Source: Acanthococcus lagerstroemiae
Taxonomy: Eukaryota > Arthropoda > Insecta > Hemiptera > Eriococcidae
Length of the DNA: 64,000 bases
Assembly (NCBI GenBank): GCA_031841125.1
Contig: CM063114.1
Coordinates: 43,545,574 to 43,609,573, forward strand
Direction of reading: 5' to 3'
The position numbers and the translations under genes are program-made. Every line of letters begins with the position of its first letter. The stretch's first letter is position 1. Below are positions 12,195-23,930 of the stretch, piece after piece. Under the pieces are notes generated by a model. The model was not told the origin of the DNA. It was given only the letters and a program-made list of their open reading frames with translations, and searched no databases.

Positions 12195-12890
12195 TGGGTT
12201 AGATGCCACACTTTTTGATTTTTTGGGCATAGCGGAGGCTCTAATTGATAAATGTTTGATACGTTTGGCCCAAATTGTAGGTATATAAGCCTCAGCTATA
12301 ACTTTACTTTGGATTGATTTTCAAAATAATAATTGATAAAAATGTTATGACCCAAAAACCACCCCGACTTTTTTGCGGAATATAGTTGCTGCCACCAGTG
12401 GGTTAGATGCCACACCCACTATGGGATAATTGCCACACTACAGGGGGGAAAAAAACACGATGGTTAATGAATACAAAAAACTGTAAATTGGCCTAATTAA
12501 TATAATTGCCATGAATCAAATTATTTTTCTAAACAAAATAACGCATAAAATTATCATTCAGAGGAGAATTTGCATAATGCTGCATTTACATTGAAGCTAT
12601 GAACATATGTTATTAACAAGTATGCTCCATTTAAAATGTACACAGCAAATGTGTTAATAGCATGTTTATAGCTTCAATGTAAATGCAGCATAAGAAGGAT
12701 TCACCAGCTATTCCGTCACATAGTTCATGCTGGGCATCATCCTTTTTGCATCCGGCGCATTGAATCCAGAATTTCCAAACATACAAACGAGGCATTGTGT
12801 ACTGACAAAATTGAAAAAAATACCATTAAGAATCAAAATTATTTATATTTTGATCAAAATAAAGCCGTTTTTGGTGTGGCATTTATCCTA
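12195..12890. other. Region with repeated GGGTTAGATGCCACAC motif
   Basis: GGGTTAGATGCCACAC occurs at about 12,198 and again at about 12,410. A GTGTGGCAT-type inverted form lies at about 12,875. A further inverted copy, split by a short duplication (GTGTGGCATCTAAGATCTAACCC), lies at about 16,830. They may be ends or subterminal repeats of an older element that contains the whole nested stack. No target duplication was found. Confidence 0.4.
12578..12690. repeat. Hairpin-forming palindromic element
   Basis: Arms of about 40 bp starting TGCTGCATTTACATTGAAGC and ending with its inverse flank a loop of about 30 bp. Length is 113 bp. It looks like a minimal MITE. Confidence 0.8.
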
Positions 12891-13169
12891 AGCAAATTTT
12901 GGGTACCCAAATCACATGTTCTTAGAAATTACAACCAATTCAAAAAATGATTATGGATCCTTAAAGTAGACTATTTTTAGGAAAGATAAATGTACTTACC
13001 AAAATCAGAACTCAATTTTAAGTATTCAAACCTCCACCATGAAAATATCATGAAAAATAATCAGACGTTTTTTCCGAGGGATAAAAATTTCATACCACCA
13101 TAACTTCAAGGTCAGGTCACTTTGAGGAATGGATATTCCAACATTCTAAGATATATACACATGGAGGTA

Positions 13170-14561
13170 AGGATACTATAGTTACACACGGGTATAATGA
13201 GCCGCCAGTTTGATTCGCACCGCGCCCGTGATCCGCACTTCAGGAAATAGTGCCATAGAATTCTTATCAACGTTAGGATACACTGTACGTAAACAATGCC
13301 TAGCATCTCATGTAATCCTAACGTTGATAAGGTTCTGTTGAATCTTGGGAAGTCCGAATGTCGAATCTTGTCGAATCCGACAACGCGAAGCCTTTGACTA
13401 TACATAACTATATGGACTGATCAAGTTGATAAAATGTTGTTTCAACATCTTTTGTGCTATAATGATTAAGCGAATGATAACAGGTGATAACCTGTAATTT
13501 ATGTAATGTACTATACAAAGATCTGCGGATTCAAATAATTCCTGTCACCATAAGGATTGTTTTTGATGTTAATGATGAATATTAGTCTCTTTTTGATTAG
13601 TTGTTTCCTATTTACAGCAATTACTGAGTTCGAAACGATAGTTGTGGCGTTTAATGCTAAAACAACATTCGTGAGGAACTCTTGTTTTGTGAAGAAAACT
13701 TGTGCTTTGATACAATTTTACGGCTGCTTTTGTTACAGACTTTTCCAACTTAAATTTGGGAGTGGTTGAATTATTCCTGTAAAACAAACGCTGAAGCAGG
13801 CTATGGAATAAAAGACGTATTGATTTGCCTTGTTTTCTCAGTTTTTCTTCTCATTCTTCCTTTTGTGCAAAAATATTTGGCTGTATCAATAGAGAAATAC
13901 GGTATATATAATTGAAAAATACATTGGTTGATGTATAGGCTCAAAAGTGGACTGATTTTTAGCAAATAAATCGCATCTTTTAAAAAAATTCCTGGTTTTA
14001 ATATTTTATTCTTCCTGAGAGTGGGAATTCATTTTTGCCCAGAATGGTATAAGAGCCTAATACTATGCGACTACCTATATTTGGAAAAAATCCTGCCAAT
14101 GTAGTACTCATTTTTGCAGCTTCAAGAAATACCTGAAATACTTCAGTTTCACCAATTTATTTGAACCACACACGAAACATGTGTGCGAATTCATGATGAC
14201 GGATCCAAAAAAAGAAAACAAGCCGAAACTTCACACAATTGTACCGTTTTGCTTCAAAAATAATTCTGAAATTACTCTATGAAGTTATGCGACGAACTCT
14301 CATTACAACGTTAGGATCTAGGATACAGAACAAACTGATAACCAGAAATCACAACAAGGTCTTCTCTAATCATTATAGCGCAAAAGATGTTGAAACAGGG
14401 TCGTGTGCAAGATTTCCTTGTAGTAGTGTCGTCTTGATCAGTCCATATAGTTATATATAGTCAAAGCGCGAAGCGTACCGCGTAGTCAATTCCGCACCGA
14501 CGGGCGCGGTGCGAATCAAAATGGCGGCTCATTATACCTGTGTGTAACTATAGTATCCCTA
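13170..14561. mobile_element. Element C: MULE-like inverted-repeat element
   Basis: The left end reads GGATACTATAGTTACACACG and continues through GGTATAATGAGCCGCC. The right end is its inverse, with CGGGCGCGGTGCGAATC further in. It is flanked by identical 9-bp ATGGAGGTA at 13,161-13,169 and 14,562-14,570, a Mutator-type duplication. Most of its interior is a second element (A). Without A only about 300 bp remain, comparable to its small relative at 25,402-25,540. Confidence 0.8.
13392..14466. mobile_element. Element A: 1,075-bp inverted-repeat element inside C
   Basis: The ends are CTTTGACTATACATAACTAT and its near inverse. It is flanked by identical 8-bp CGCGAAGC at 13,384-13,391 and 14,467-14,474. 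Subterminal arms around GTTTCAACATCTTTTGTGC are also inverted. A 70-codon open frame (13,557-13,769) lies inside but shows no family motif. The 8-bp duplication fits hAT or P superfamilies. Confidence 0.85.
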
Positions 14562-14568
14562 ATGGAGG

Positions 14569-16763
14569 TAGTGATCTTTGACTATATATAACTATATGGA
14601 CTGATCAAGTTGATAAAATGTTGTTTCAACATCTTTTGTGCTATAATGATTAAGCGAATGATAACAGGTGATAACCTGTAATTTATGTAATGTACTATAC
14701 AAAGATCTGCGGATTCAAATAATTCCTGTCACCATAAGGATTGTTTTTGATGTTAATGATGAATATTCTTAGTCTCTTTTTGATTAGTTGTTTCCAATTG
14801 ACAGCAATTACTGAGTTCGAAACGATAGTTGTGGCGTTTAATGCTAAAACAACATTCGTGAGGAACTCTTGTTTTGTGAAGAAAACTTGTGCTTTGATAC
14901 AATTTTACGGCTGCTTTTGTTACAGACTTTTCCAACTTAAATTTGGGAGCGGTTGAATTATTCCTGTAAAACAAACGCTGAAGTAGGCTATGGAATAAAA
15001 GACGTATTGATTTGCCTTGTTTTCTCCATTTTTCTTCTCATTCTTCCTTTTGTGCAAAAATATTTGGCTGTATCAATAGAGAAATACGGTATATATAATT
15101 GAAAAATACATTGGTTGATGTATAGGCTCAAAAGTGGACTGATTTTTAGCAAATAAATCGCATCTTTTCAACATTACAACGTTAGGATCTAGGATACAGA
15201 ACAAACTGATAACCAGAAATCACAACAAGGTCTTCTCTAATCATTATAGCACAAAAGATGTTGAAACAGGGTCGTGTGCAAGATTTCCTTGTAGTAGTGT
15301 CGTCTTGATCAGTCCATATAGTTATATATAGTCAAAGGTAGTGATGTCTGATGTGTAGTAATTGATAGTATTTTTGATAGTATTGATAGTTTTTAGTAAA
15401 TTTAGAAATTTAGTACTATCAAACTATCGATAGTTACTTCATTGACTATCAACACTATTGATAGTTCTTAAAAACTATCAAATCATCAAAATAAATAATT
15501 ATGAATTTGTCATTTATCAACACTGTTTTAAATTTATTTAATTATAGTTACCTAAATAGTAAATAATACTAAATATTTAGTATTTACTGATATTGTGAAC
15601 TGTGATTTCGTCCATTCAGATGAATTTTGGAAGTTGGGAAAGAGACCATAAGCTCCTTAGATTTAGGTTCGTTCTCCCAGTCGTTTTTCGATCCTCGATG
15701 TGTATTTGACAGTTTCATTTCTCATTCCATGATTTGATTATTAATTAAACTCTTCTGGTTCTGGGTTTGGTAGTTAATGTTATGGCTTATGCTTGTGTAA
15801 TGTATATTACTGAATACCTACTGAAACTTGAAACCATTTAAAAGTTATTGTTATTTCTTATCAATAAGTTATTTCTTGGATTATGATTATTGAGTTGCCG
15901 ATTATTTAAAATTATTATCATGAGTACGGAATCCGGATACCAGATCACACTCATTTTTGTAAGAAAGTTCTTTGATTATATAACAAGCAATTATAAATTT
16001 TCCTTCATTTCTTCATATTTATGATTTACAAAACACGATATGCGACCTTTTGATTTCACACATGATTAAACAAGCACATAAGACTCAGAACTTGATTATT
16101 GATTAGAAAATTATAGAATGTAAAATAAAATACGAAGTTGTTGGGTTAGGTTCTTCTTAACAGAGTGGAAACTGGATGGATAGTTCGATTGATCGATCCC
16201 TTAAGGTTAAGGAAACTGAAGTGAAGAGCAGAGAAGATGAAAAAAGACTTGTAACGTTGTATAACCATCATAAATAAAAAATGCAACGAGCAGACATCAT
16301 GAATCAGGAATTTGGAGAGATCAGACATCAGACTGCCTCAGAGGAGGTCGAGAGATGGGGTGCTAGAATAACAAAATACAGGAATCAAATCACAGCGAAC
16401 CGAAAATTGTTAAACCGATTTGAAAGAAGAAAACACAAAACAGTAGCAGGCCTAACGCCTAAGCCAATAGTAAAATACTAAAATACAAAGAGTGTATTTA
16501 TTATTTCATTCGAAAAAATTCTCATTTCTAATTAATAATAATAATTAATAACAAAATAGTGATTAAATCTTGTTAGAACTGATAATAAATGAATTAGGTA
16601 TTCATTGATCCTAAAATTTTTAATAATTAATGTTAAAACTATCAAATAAACTTTGATAGTATGTAAAAAAACTATCAAACCACTATTTGATAGTATTGAT
16701 GGTACTTTATGTTACTATCAAAACAATTGATGGTCCGAAACTATCAACAACTACACATCACTA
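14569..16763. mobile_element. Element D: hAT-like element split by B
   Basis: The left end TAGTGATGTCTGATGTGTAG is interrupted after TAGTGAT by element B and resumes at 15,346. The right end CTACACATCACTA stops at 16,763. Both ends carry many ACTATCAA/TTGATAGT words (15,360-15,480 and 16,630-16,750), the subterminal repeats expected for hAT transposase binding. The flanks, once C is removed, are CATGGAGG and TATGGAGG, an 8-bp duplication with one mismatch. Inside, a plus-strand frame at 16,281-16,481 (EEVERWGARITKYRNQITAN) faintly resembles LINE-encoded linker sequence; I leave it unassigned. Confidence 0.7.
14576..15337. mobile_element. Element B: second copy of element A, internally deleted
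   Basis: It has the same ends and sequence as element A with only a few substitutions over the shared 600 bp at the left side, but lacks the roughly 310 bp of A between about 13,985 and 14,295. It is flanked by identical 8-bp GTAGTGAT at 14,568-14,575 and 15,338-15,345, so it inserted independently of A and is not a tandem duplication. Confidence 0.9.
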
Positions 16764-17659
16764 TTATGGAGGAACAAAATGTATATTTCAGTTTTCAATT
16801 CACTCACTAGGAGCGCTATGGTGAAAAAAGTGTGGCATCTAAGATCTAACCCACAACCACCCTACATCAGAGATTCCAAATGAATAAGAATGAATGAGAA
16901 GAACGGCTATTCTTCTCACGTCAAAATAAATTATTAAAGGAACATAAATGAAATTTTAGTGGTAGATAAACAGAAAAATAAGCAAAATGTTCTCAAAAAT
17001 TCCCTATTATTATTGTTTTTACTGACTGAAATTCAGGAAAGAATGTCATACATTCTCAATTATTTTTAGATCCTTTCAATTTACATTCTCCGCACTGCTT
17101 ATTGTCACTTCTAAAATAGGGCAGAATATCAACAGGATCATTAGGCTTTCTCTCGGTTATAATTCAGCCAATTTCTTTGAAATTTCATATTTACAATCTT
17201 GAAATGTGTACAAACTGCACTCATATCTTACTTCTTTCACCACCCTTTAAAAATGTTCCAGTATTCGCCTTTTTCTAGTATGTCCCTCTAAAATGCACAT
17301 AGAACTTGAGGTCCCGTGCCATTGTGCAGTAATACTGCAGCCTAATTTCAAGGAAGTGATACTTTGTCTTTCAACATGGACATTTGAAGCTCCACAACCC
17401 TTAAAATTGAATATTTTAGGTACGCCCCATCACAAAATACTGTTTCTTATTATCTCCGTCATCAATTTCCAAACAATAAAATAAATTAAAAAGTTGAAAA
17501 GCGACTTTTATTTCTTAAATTTGTCTACGTAGAAATTGACTATTTTTATGAGAATGAGCCGAAAAGACTGGGTGCCAGCCATTTACATTTGATGGTGTTT
17601 TTTTTTCTTTCTTTCTTTTTTTCTTTCTAATTTTGATGAGTACCCGGCTGATTATTGTT
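16764..17659. other. No gene seen
   Basis: AT-rich sequence with an inverted GGGTTAGATGCCACAC-type motif at about 16,830 and a TTTCTTTC pyrimidine tract at 17,598-17,630. No coding feature supported. Confidence 0.4.
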
Positions 17660-18210
17660 TTACTTGGCAAACCAAAATGAGAATTTTGGAATCCTATGTG
17701 ATCCCAGTCCTAACCTATGAGGCCCAACCTTGGGCTCCAACGCAAAATCGAATGGAAAGACTTATGACAACGCAAAACTCAATGTTGAGAAGCATCCTCA
17801 ACATTCGGATGAGGGATAAAGTCAGGTTAACTTCAATCAGAAAACAAACAAGGGCAAAACGTTTAGGGTACATAATCAAAAAACTAAAGTTTAAGTACGC
17901 AAGGCATCTGGCAAGGAAAAGGCACCCAAAATGGAACCTCCTGAGTACACTGTGGTCTCTCTTTGATAGAAAGTTTACGAGAGGGCACCCTCCGACCCGA
18001 TGGGTGGACAAAATTCTAAAACACTTGGGACCCTGCTGGATGGCAATTGCCAAGTGCAAAAAACGGTGTCAAAGGCTTATGCCTCACACGGTGGGCGATT
18101 TTGGTGCGGCGGCTTTCCAAGTGTGGTGTACAAGTTGTACGAGTATGTAAAACTGTAAGGTTAATGTTGTATCACCTAAATAAAGCCATATTTATTTATT
18201 TTATTTATTT
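17660..18210 (+). pseudogene. LINE C-terminal relic with 3' tail
   Basis: An open frame of 157 codons (17,677-18,150) begins LESYVIPVLTYEAQPWAP and continues with KRLGYIIKKLKFKYARHLA and TRGHPPTRWVDKILKHLGP. This is the post-RT region of a non-LTR retrotransposon, normally written as VLTYGAETW, KLKWRWAGHIAR and GRPPTRW in related elements. The frame is open, so the copy is fairly young, but it is truncated at the 5' side. The 3' end runs into TTTATTTATTTTATTTATTT at about 18,190. Confidence 0.85.
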
Positions 18211-18282
18211 GATCGAAAGATAAGCCCCTGAAGATTTCATCATAATAATTATATGATTTTAGTGTCCATCTCGGAGTGTGAG

Positions 18283-19282
18283 TGAACTTGGTAATATTCC
18301 ATTTGTAGGGTGTGCCAATTCACTTTTTCTTCTTCTGTAGTCCAAAGCGCTTTCGCTGTTACAACCAGAATCAAAGAACATGAAAAATCATAAAAGCTAA
18401 ATGATGATAAATCACTATTTGGAAAACACTGCAATGACCAGGGACATAACAATGACAAATTGACAGAAATGTACAAAATCCTACACACAGAAAACAATAC
18501 AAGAAAAAGAAAATTAAATGTCCAACTAGAAATAATAAAGGCAAAAACAAAACAAAACAACCTAATAAACACAACAAGTAACTTCCAAAGCGAGAAAACG
18601 TATTCCAAATAACTAATAACATCAGTGTGGCCGATATAGTTGCTTCTTTCCTCACAAATTCGTCAGACAGTATTGATACTTATCACAGTGCAACCCCCCT
18701 TCTACATTTTTTAAAATTAGGCCCCCAAACAAGAGACATTTAGGTCCCTTTCCTGCGAGGACATTGAATGAGTAGACTACAATGTCCAACAAGGAAAAAA
18801 CTGTAATTCAGGTAGTTATACGACACTGATGATCATGAGGTAAGTAAAGACTAATAAAGTCTGTAGCTTCTGTGGTTATAAGGTCTCTTTTAATTGCTCA
18901 TCTGGTTGTGCCTGATTTCAGTAGTGTTTTATCACCAAAGCCAAAATTTTAAATCGCCAGAACTGCGCACGGCGAATTCTGACCAGAATCTTGTCGCAAA
19001 ATTATAACTCAGTTCTCCAGATCTGGCGTACAAATCGCCAGATTGGTCACACCGAATAACATCATGCTCACGAATTGGACAGACTGCACAATCACAGACA
19101 ACCAATAGGAGCACACGACTAAACAGGTTCACCATACGGTACTACTCTCGACTATGACTACAGGACCACAAGAGACAAGTCTCATTCAGAGTACTCCACT
19201 GATGATGGCATAACAGCCGAAAGCGCTCTGGACTACAGAAGAAGAAAAAGTTAATTGGCACACCCTACAAATGGAATATTAA
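18283..19282. repeat. Inverted pair of 65-70 bp repeats
   Basis: The segment at 18,283-18,352 (AATATTCCATTTGTAGGGTG to GCGCTTTCGC) recurs inverted at 19,216-19,282. The interval is about 860 bp with no recognised coding content. Either the two are termini of an old element or two 3' fragments of one retroelement family landed in opposite orientation. No target duplication found. Confidence 0.65.
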
Positions 19283-19559
19283 TTTTATGATATTAACTAG
19301 GGGGTGCATCGATTCCCTCCTCTCTCTTATGAGAAAATATCGGGAGCGTATAACTTGGATTTTGATAGGATGACATAAATTAACTTATAGGTTAGTGACA
19401 TCGAGGGCGGGGTCCACAAAATATTATATCTGCTAAGCCTCAAAGTTGACAGATCTTTGAACCGGTCAAGATTTCGATTGATCCATCTCCAACGCAAATT
19501 GCAAATTTTGGTCAAGATTAATGGACATGGGCATTCAAGATTCTGGTGGAAGGGTAACT

Positions 19560-20520
19560 AATCATCAAAATTAAAAAAAAAAAAAATCTGAAGACTGAAA
19601 GGTCAAAAGTAGGACAATGCGATCTGAAAAGACATCACATACTGAAACTCTCGTTCTACCAATTTTAAAATTCACCTTTTCTTTTGTCTAGTTTTAAAAT
19701 CGGTTTCACCAATTTTAGAATCGACCCCCTCATTTTTCAAATTTAGGAACTGCTCATTCTTCTTTTCTCAAATTTCCAAATTTACCGCTCGTTCAGCCAA
19801 TACTGAAATATCACTTGTTCAGCAAAGTTCAATATCGAATCCCCTATAGAAATTACACTTTTTAAAAGTTATTTTAAATATTGATTTATATATATATTTG
19901 TTAAAATTTAATTTTAATTATTAATTATAGATCATTATGTAAATAAAAAATAATAATAAATATATTTATTTATTTAGATTGAAAATTTTATGAATAAATT
20001 AAAATTAATCATTTTGCTTTTTTTTTTTTTTTTTACAGTACTTTCATTTCTCAAATCTTGAAAACAATTCCCTCATTTTGTCATTCTTAAAATTGAACTC
20101 ATTCTGCAAATTTCAAGATAGACGCATTTAACACTAACTTACTCCACTTTTATTTCGTGAATTTAAAAACCAATTTATTTTGCAAATTTTGACACTGACT
20201 CCCTTCGTTTTACTCATTTGAACCCTGACACATACATACTGCTCATTTAAGCTCATGTTCTCATTCCCGAAATTCCAAAACTGACCATTTGCTCATTCTG
20301 GAACAAACTTCAATTTCCTCGTGTTTTTTTTTTCTCTCAAATTGAATCTTTTTATTTCTCAACTTACTAAACTGACTCTCAAGTTTTTGCAGTTCTCAAA
20401 AATGACACTTTTGTTTTAAACACACTGAAAAACTATCTTCGTCACTCTGCTAATTTTAAAACAAACATATTTTTAGAATTTAAAATTTCGAGATTGTTGC
20501 TTTTAGTTTGCCAATATTAC
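19560..20520. repeat. Low-complexity A/T-rich noncoding stretch
   Basis: Repetitive phrases such as TTTTAAAATCG, CTCATT and TTCTCAAATTT recur throughout, with a poly-T run at 20,018-20,035 and AT dinucleotide-rich sequence at 19,880-19,990. It looks like a diverged simple-sequence region. No gene. Confidence 0.5.
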
Positions 20521-21665
20521 ATAGTTGACTCTGAGTTTGTAAGTTGAGCAGTAGCGGTAGATAAAGTTCAAGAATGAATAAACTTTTTTTGGGGGCAAAA
20601 ATAGCAGCGGATCTACAAAAAAAAAAAAAAAAAAGTATTTTAAAATGTTACTAATTATGTGTTAGTTGGCAGACTTTAAACTTTCTAAGCTTTAACTTTT
20701 TCTCGGCTCTAGAATGGGATGTATCCTCATATCCCCCATATGTACGCCACTAAAGTTGGGACACAATGAGAAGGGGCGGATGAGAGACAACGTGGTGCAA
20801 AAGGATGAACTGGATGTATTGAGTAACAGATTTTCGGGGTCTTTGAATTCAGTTTGAATATTATTTCGCCTTGAGGTTGAAAATATTGAGTATCCGATAT
20901 CCGAGTGACGAACCGAGAGGGCTCAAAATTAAGTAAATCGTAAAATTCAATCAGAATATCCAATAGTAGTATCGAATTTTCTGGTGATATTATCCAATAG
21001 TAGATTTTCAGATCACTAAATTCACTTTTTTGATATTACTTCAACTTATCATTAAGGATTAACGACCCCAAAGGTCAAGGGCGCAACTAAGGAGGGGGCT
21101 AAGACTATGCCCCCCCCCCAAAAAAAAAAATTCGAAATTTTTGCAAATTCAATTTTGAAACGAAAAAAAAACTGCGAAACGTGAAATCAGAAGTTTGATT
21201 TTGTAGTTTTTGTATTTCCAGATTACGGTCCACTGCGGACGCGCAGGCACGATTCTCAAAAAGTTTTTCTCCTCGTTTGTTCTTTCTTCTCTTTTCCTCG
21301 CGCCGTAATGTAATTTTTAAACACGGAAATATCTAAAAGTGCCGGCATTATCCAATCGCTTAGAACGAATCCTTTTGAACAAAGTTTTCCATGATGGATA
21401 ACTTTTGGTATTCTAGAGAGCCATGATGTATTATAAAATCCGTCCGGCAGCGGGTACAGCCGGACGTACATGGTAGGTACATAGGTGTAACATTTTTTCC
21501 TGTTTTCTTTGACACACTCTCGAAATACTCGACAGCACTGGTAAAGTGATTCTGCTCACACTCATCGAGCCGAATTACGAATATGATTGAGGTCTGAAGA
21601 TATGCGAGAAAGTGTGGAAACGAGATGTTACTTTCAAGTGACTTCATGACAAAATCACCAACTCG
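20521..21665. other. No gene seen
   Basis: Contains a poly-A run at 20,618 and a GGGGGCTAAGACTATGCCCC run with flanking C9/A11 tracts at about 21,095-21,130, typical of small element ends. Nothing coding supported. Confidence 0.4.
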
Positions 21666-22241
21666 GTGACTCTTCAGTACGATGCTATTTTATTCTGGGT
21701 ACATTTTAGATTTAGGTTTCCCGGATTACGCCCGGGTGTAAACCGGCTGGAAGGGCTTAAGGAGGGTGTATTCAGCAGTGAGCCCGGTAGCTACCCTGAA
21801 ACACTCTCGGTAAGCCCGGGTGAAAAAGGGGAGAAAGAGGTCTTATTCCGGGTAGTCGTCATCGCTGATTGCTTGAAGAATGGTGTGGGTAAACCAGGCG
21901 TAAAGTGGGCTGAAAAAGGATGTTTTTCCGCGGGCTATAGTATCTCAAACTCAAGGGAATATTTTAAGAATTGCAGCCACCACCGCGAAAAACGTCGAGT
22001 CCACATTTTCTTCAATAACTCCTCAACCGTCCGTCATACCTACTATAAAAGTGCACCGAAAAAAATTAATCTGTGCTGTCTTGCACGTTTTCGTATCCCC
22101 CTTAGAAACCCTCAAACCGGAACGAAAATAAGGGGGCAGCACGGTGGAGGGCAGCTTTCCCCAAGCCTCCGCCGAAGTTGGGAAATTTTAGTAGATGGAT
22201 CAAAAGTTGGGAAAATTCAACAGGTCAAACTTTTTTTTTAG
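21666..22241 (+). other. Unrecognised 191-codon open frame
   Basis: One of the longest uninterrupted frames in the window. The first third repeats the word CCCGGGTG or CCCGGTAG (SPGEKGEKEVLF, GSYPETLSV) and is richer in GC than its neighbours. A central EYFKNCSHHREK resembles EYLENCSHHGGGG encoded on the opposite strand at about 22,740, so this is probably repeat-derived. The last 25 codons lie in a MITE-like segment. I see no domain, signal peptide or splice structure and do not call it a gene. Confidence 0.3.
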
Positions 22242-22325
22242 GCCAAATTTTGATACTTGGGAATTTTGACTTGAGGGATTTAACGATGTTTGCCCCTCCA
22301 GAAAAAACACTTTGCTACGTCCCTG
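22160..22325. mobile_element. Fragment of the CAGGGACGTA MITE family
   Basis: Contains CAACAGGTCAAAC, TTTTGATACTTGGGA, TTTGCCCCTCCAGAAAA and ends GCTACGTCCCTG, in the same order as the copies at 35,520-35,763 and 38,750-38,917. The left end is not clearly present. Confidence 0.6.
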
Positions 22326-23479
22326 CCCTGCAAACGAGGATCCACACTAAGTCCACGTACAATATTTCAAAACAGGCCTTATGGAGCGAAACGTCATAGG
22401 AGAAGTTCTTCATTCAACGGAGGACAGTCAGTATTGTACGCATACCTGTTTGGCCACGAATTACTTTCCGTACTATTGACTTGTACTCCGTGGAATTAAT
22501 TTCCCTTACATGATATTTCGGCCCAGAAGGTCTTTATATGCTATGGACTTATTTTGCTCCCCAGTTTTCGGTATTTCTGAGACATATACAAGAAAATTGA
22601 AAGGAACCATTTTCATGTACAGTTAGTTTTTATGCATTTTTTCCTTTAAATAGGGTAACTTATGGTTGAGAGGTTACTGAGGAAAAACTGAGAAGGGGAC
22701 AATTTTGTCTTTCTAAGGGGGTCTGACATGCCCCCCCCCCCGTGATGGCTACAGTTCTCAAGATATTCATCACCATCATCTGCCTTTATTTGATTTTTTA
22801 CATTATTTTGCTTTACATAGGGTACCTGGCCCAACGTTCGAAACATTTTTGTTCTTGTGAATACTGAAAAGTTTTTTCTATAATTTTCAAGAAACCGAAA
22901 TTTTTCTCCAATGTGAGTAATTTTGATGTCCTGTGATATTTTTTTTTTCTTTCAGAAGATGCTTACTTTTTTTTTTAATCAAATGGCCTCAATTTTGTCC
23001 TCAGGGGACGAAATTGGGGTACAAAACCAATTTGAAAATAATTCCAGTTTTGGTCGTATGAAAACAATGGCCTAAACCATCAGAGAGGAGAGAGCATTAA
23101 ATCGAAAAAATTCTCACTCATGTGATTATTGTTTGAATTGTTAAAAATTATAAATCTGAATGTTTCAAAAAGGCTCTATGATACATTTTTACTTAATTTT
23201 TGTGTCGAAATACTCGAATATTGTTTCGAATAAATAAGAAAGTTTATTTTTCTATCGCAACACTTGATTTACTTCGGTTTTTTTCAAAAAAAAAAAAAAA
23301 AAAAAAGAGACGAAATCAGGAACACTTTTTTTTTCAAATTTTCGAAAGGTTTTCACTTTTTGGTTTTTGGCGCAGCCTAGAGGGGGTAGTCATTTTCTTT
23401 AATAACGACCCCAGGGCTACATGTCCAAGGGTATAGGGTACTCATATACCCTTTTCCTTTCAACTTTGACTCCATCGAG
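22326..23479. other. No gene seen
   Basis: Noncoding sequence with a C11 run at 22,731-22,741 and a long poly-A run at about 23,287-23,306. No supported feature. Confidence 0.4.
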
Positions 23480-23930
23480 GGGCCATAATTTCAGAAATCG
23501 AAACGAGGATGATGATTGGGCTGCTTACCCTATTACATATCTTACGAAAATTGGCCCTAAAATAGGACAACGGCCTCCCTCAATCTTGTCCTTCGCTTTG
23601 TTCCTGCGCAGCTCTTTGGAAGTATTTGGGTTGAAGCATGTGATCACAGCCATGCCTCCAAATCCTGGGTTGTTCGCCTTGTTTCCTTTTTTGAAATGGT
23701 TGCCAAAAGGTCAGTTTGCACTCCACCGATCATCAGTAATTCTTGGTACGTGTCCCGCCCAATCCATCTTTTTTTTTTTTTTTTTTTTTTTTTTTGAAGG
23801 TCCACATTAGTTTTAAGAAGGTTTTTACTTGTTACAATTTTGATTTTTTCTTGTTTCCTGAAGTTTAAAATTGATCTTTCCATATGGTACCTATCCGTAA
23901 AACCCTAATTTTGCATTCGTTTTTTTCCGT
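23480..23930 (-). pseudogene. LINE C-terminal relic containing a poly-T run
   Basis: Minus-strand frames give MERSILNFRKQEKIK (near 23,880) and then, after an A-rich interruption, MDWAGHVPRITDDRWS (near 23,750). This is the LINE tail pattern of an RNA-binding-like ERxxLxxxxxxKI block followed by WAGHxARxxDxRW. A run of about 22 T at 23,770-23,795 has expanded between the two blocks and, with frameshifts, shows it is dead. Confidence 0.65.

Noticed and set aside
13557..14974. Two nearly identical 70-codon frames taken as a duplicated gene
   Set aside because: They lie within elements A and B, which are separate transposon insertions with their own target duplications.
16281..16481. 66-codon frame in element D as a transposase
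   Set aside because: No hAT motif; the faint resemblance to LINE linker sequence is too weak to name.
18249..18655. Phe/Leu-rich minus-strand frames resembling a membrane protein
   Set aside because: They result from A-rich plus-strand DNA (AACAAAACAAAAC) and include one of the inverted repeats; two overlapping frames are equally open.
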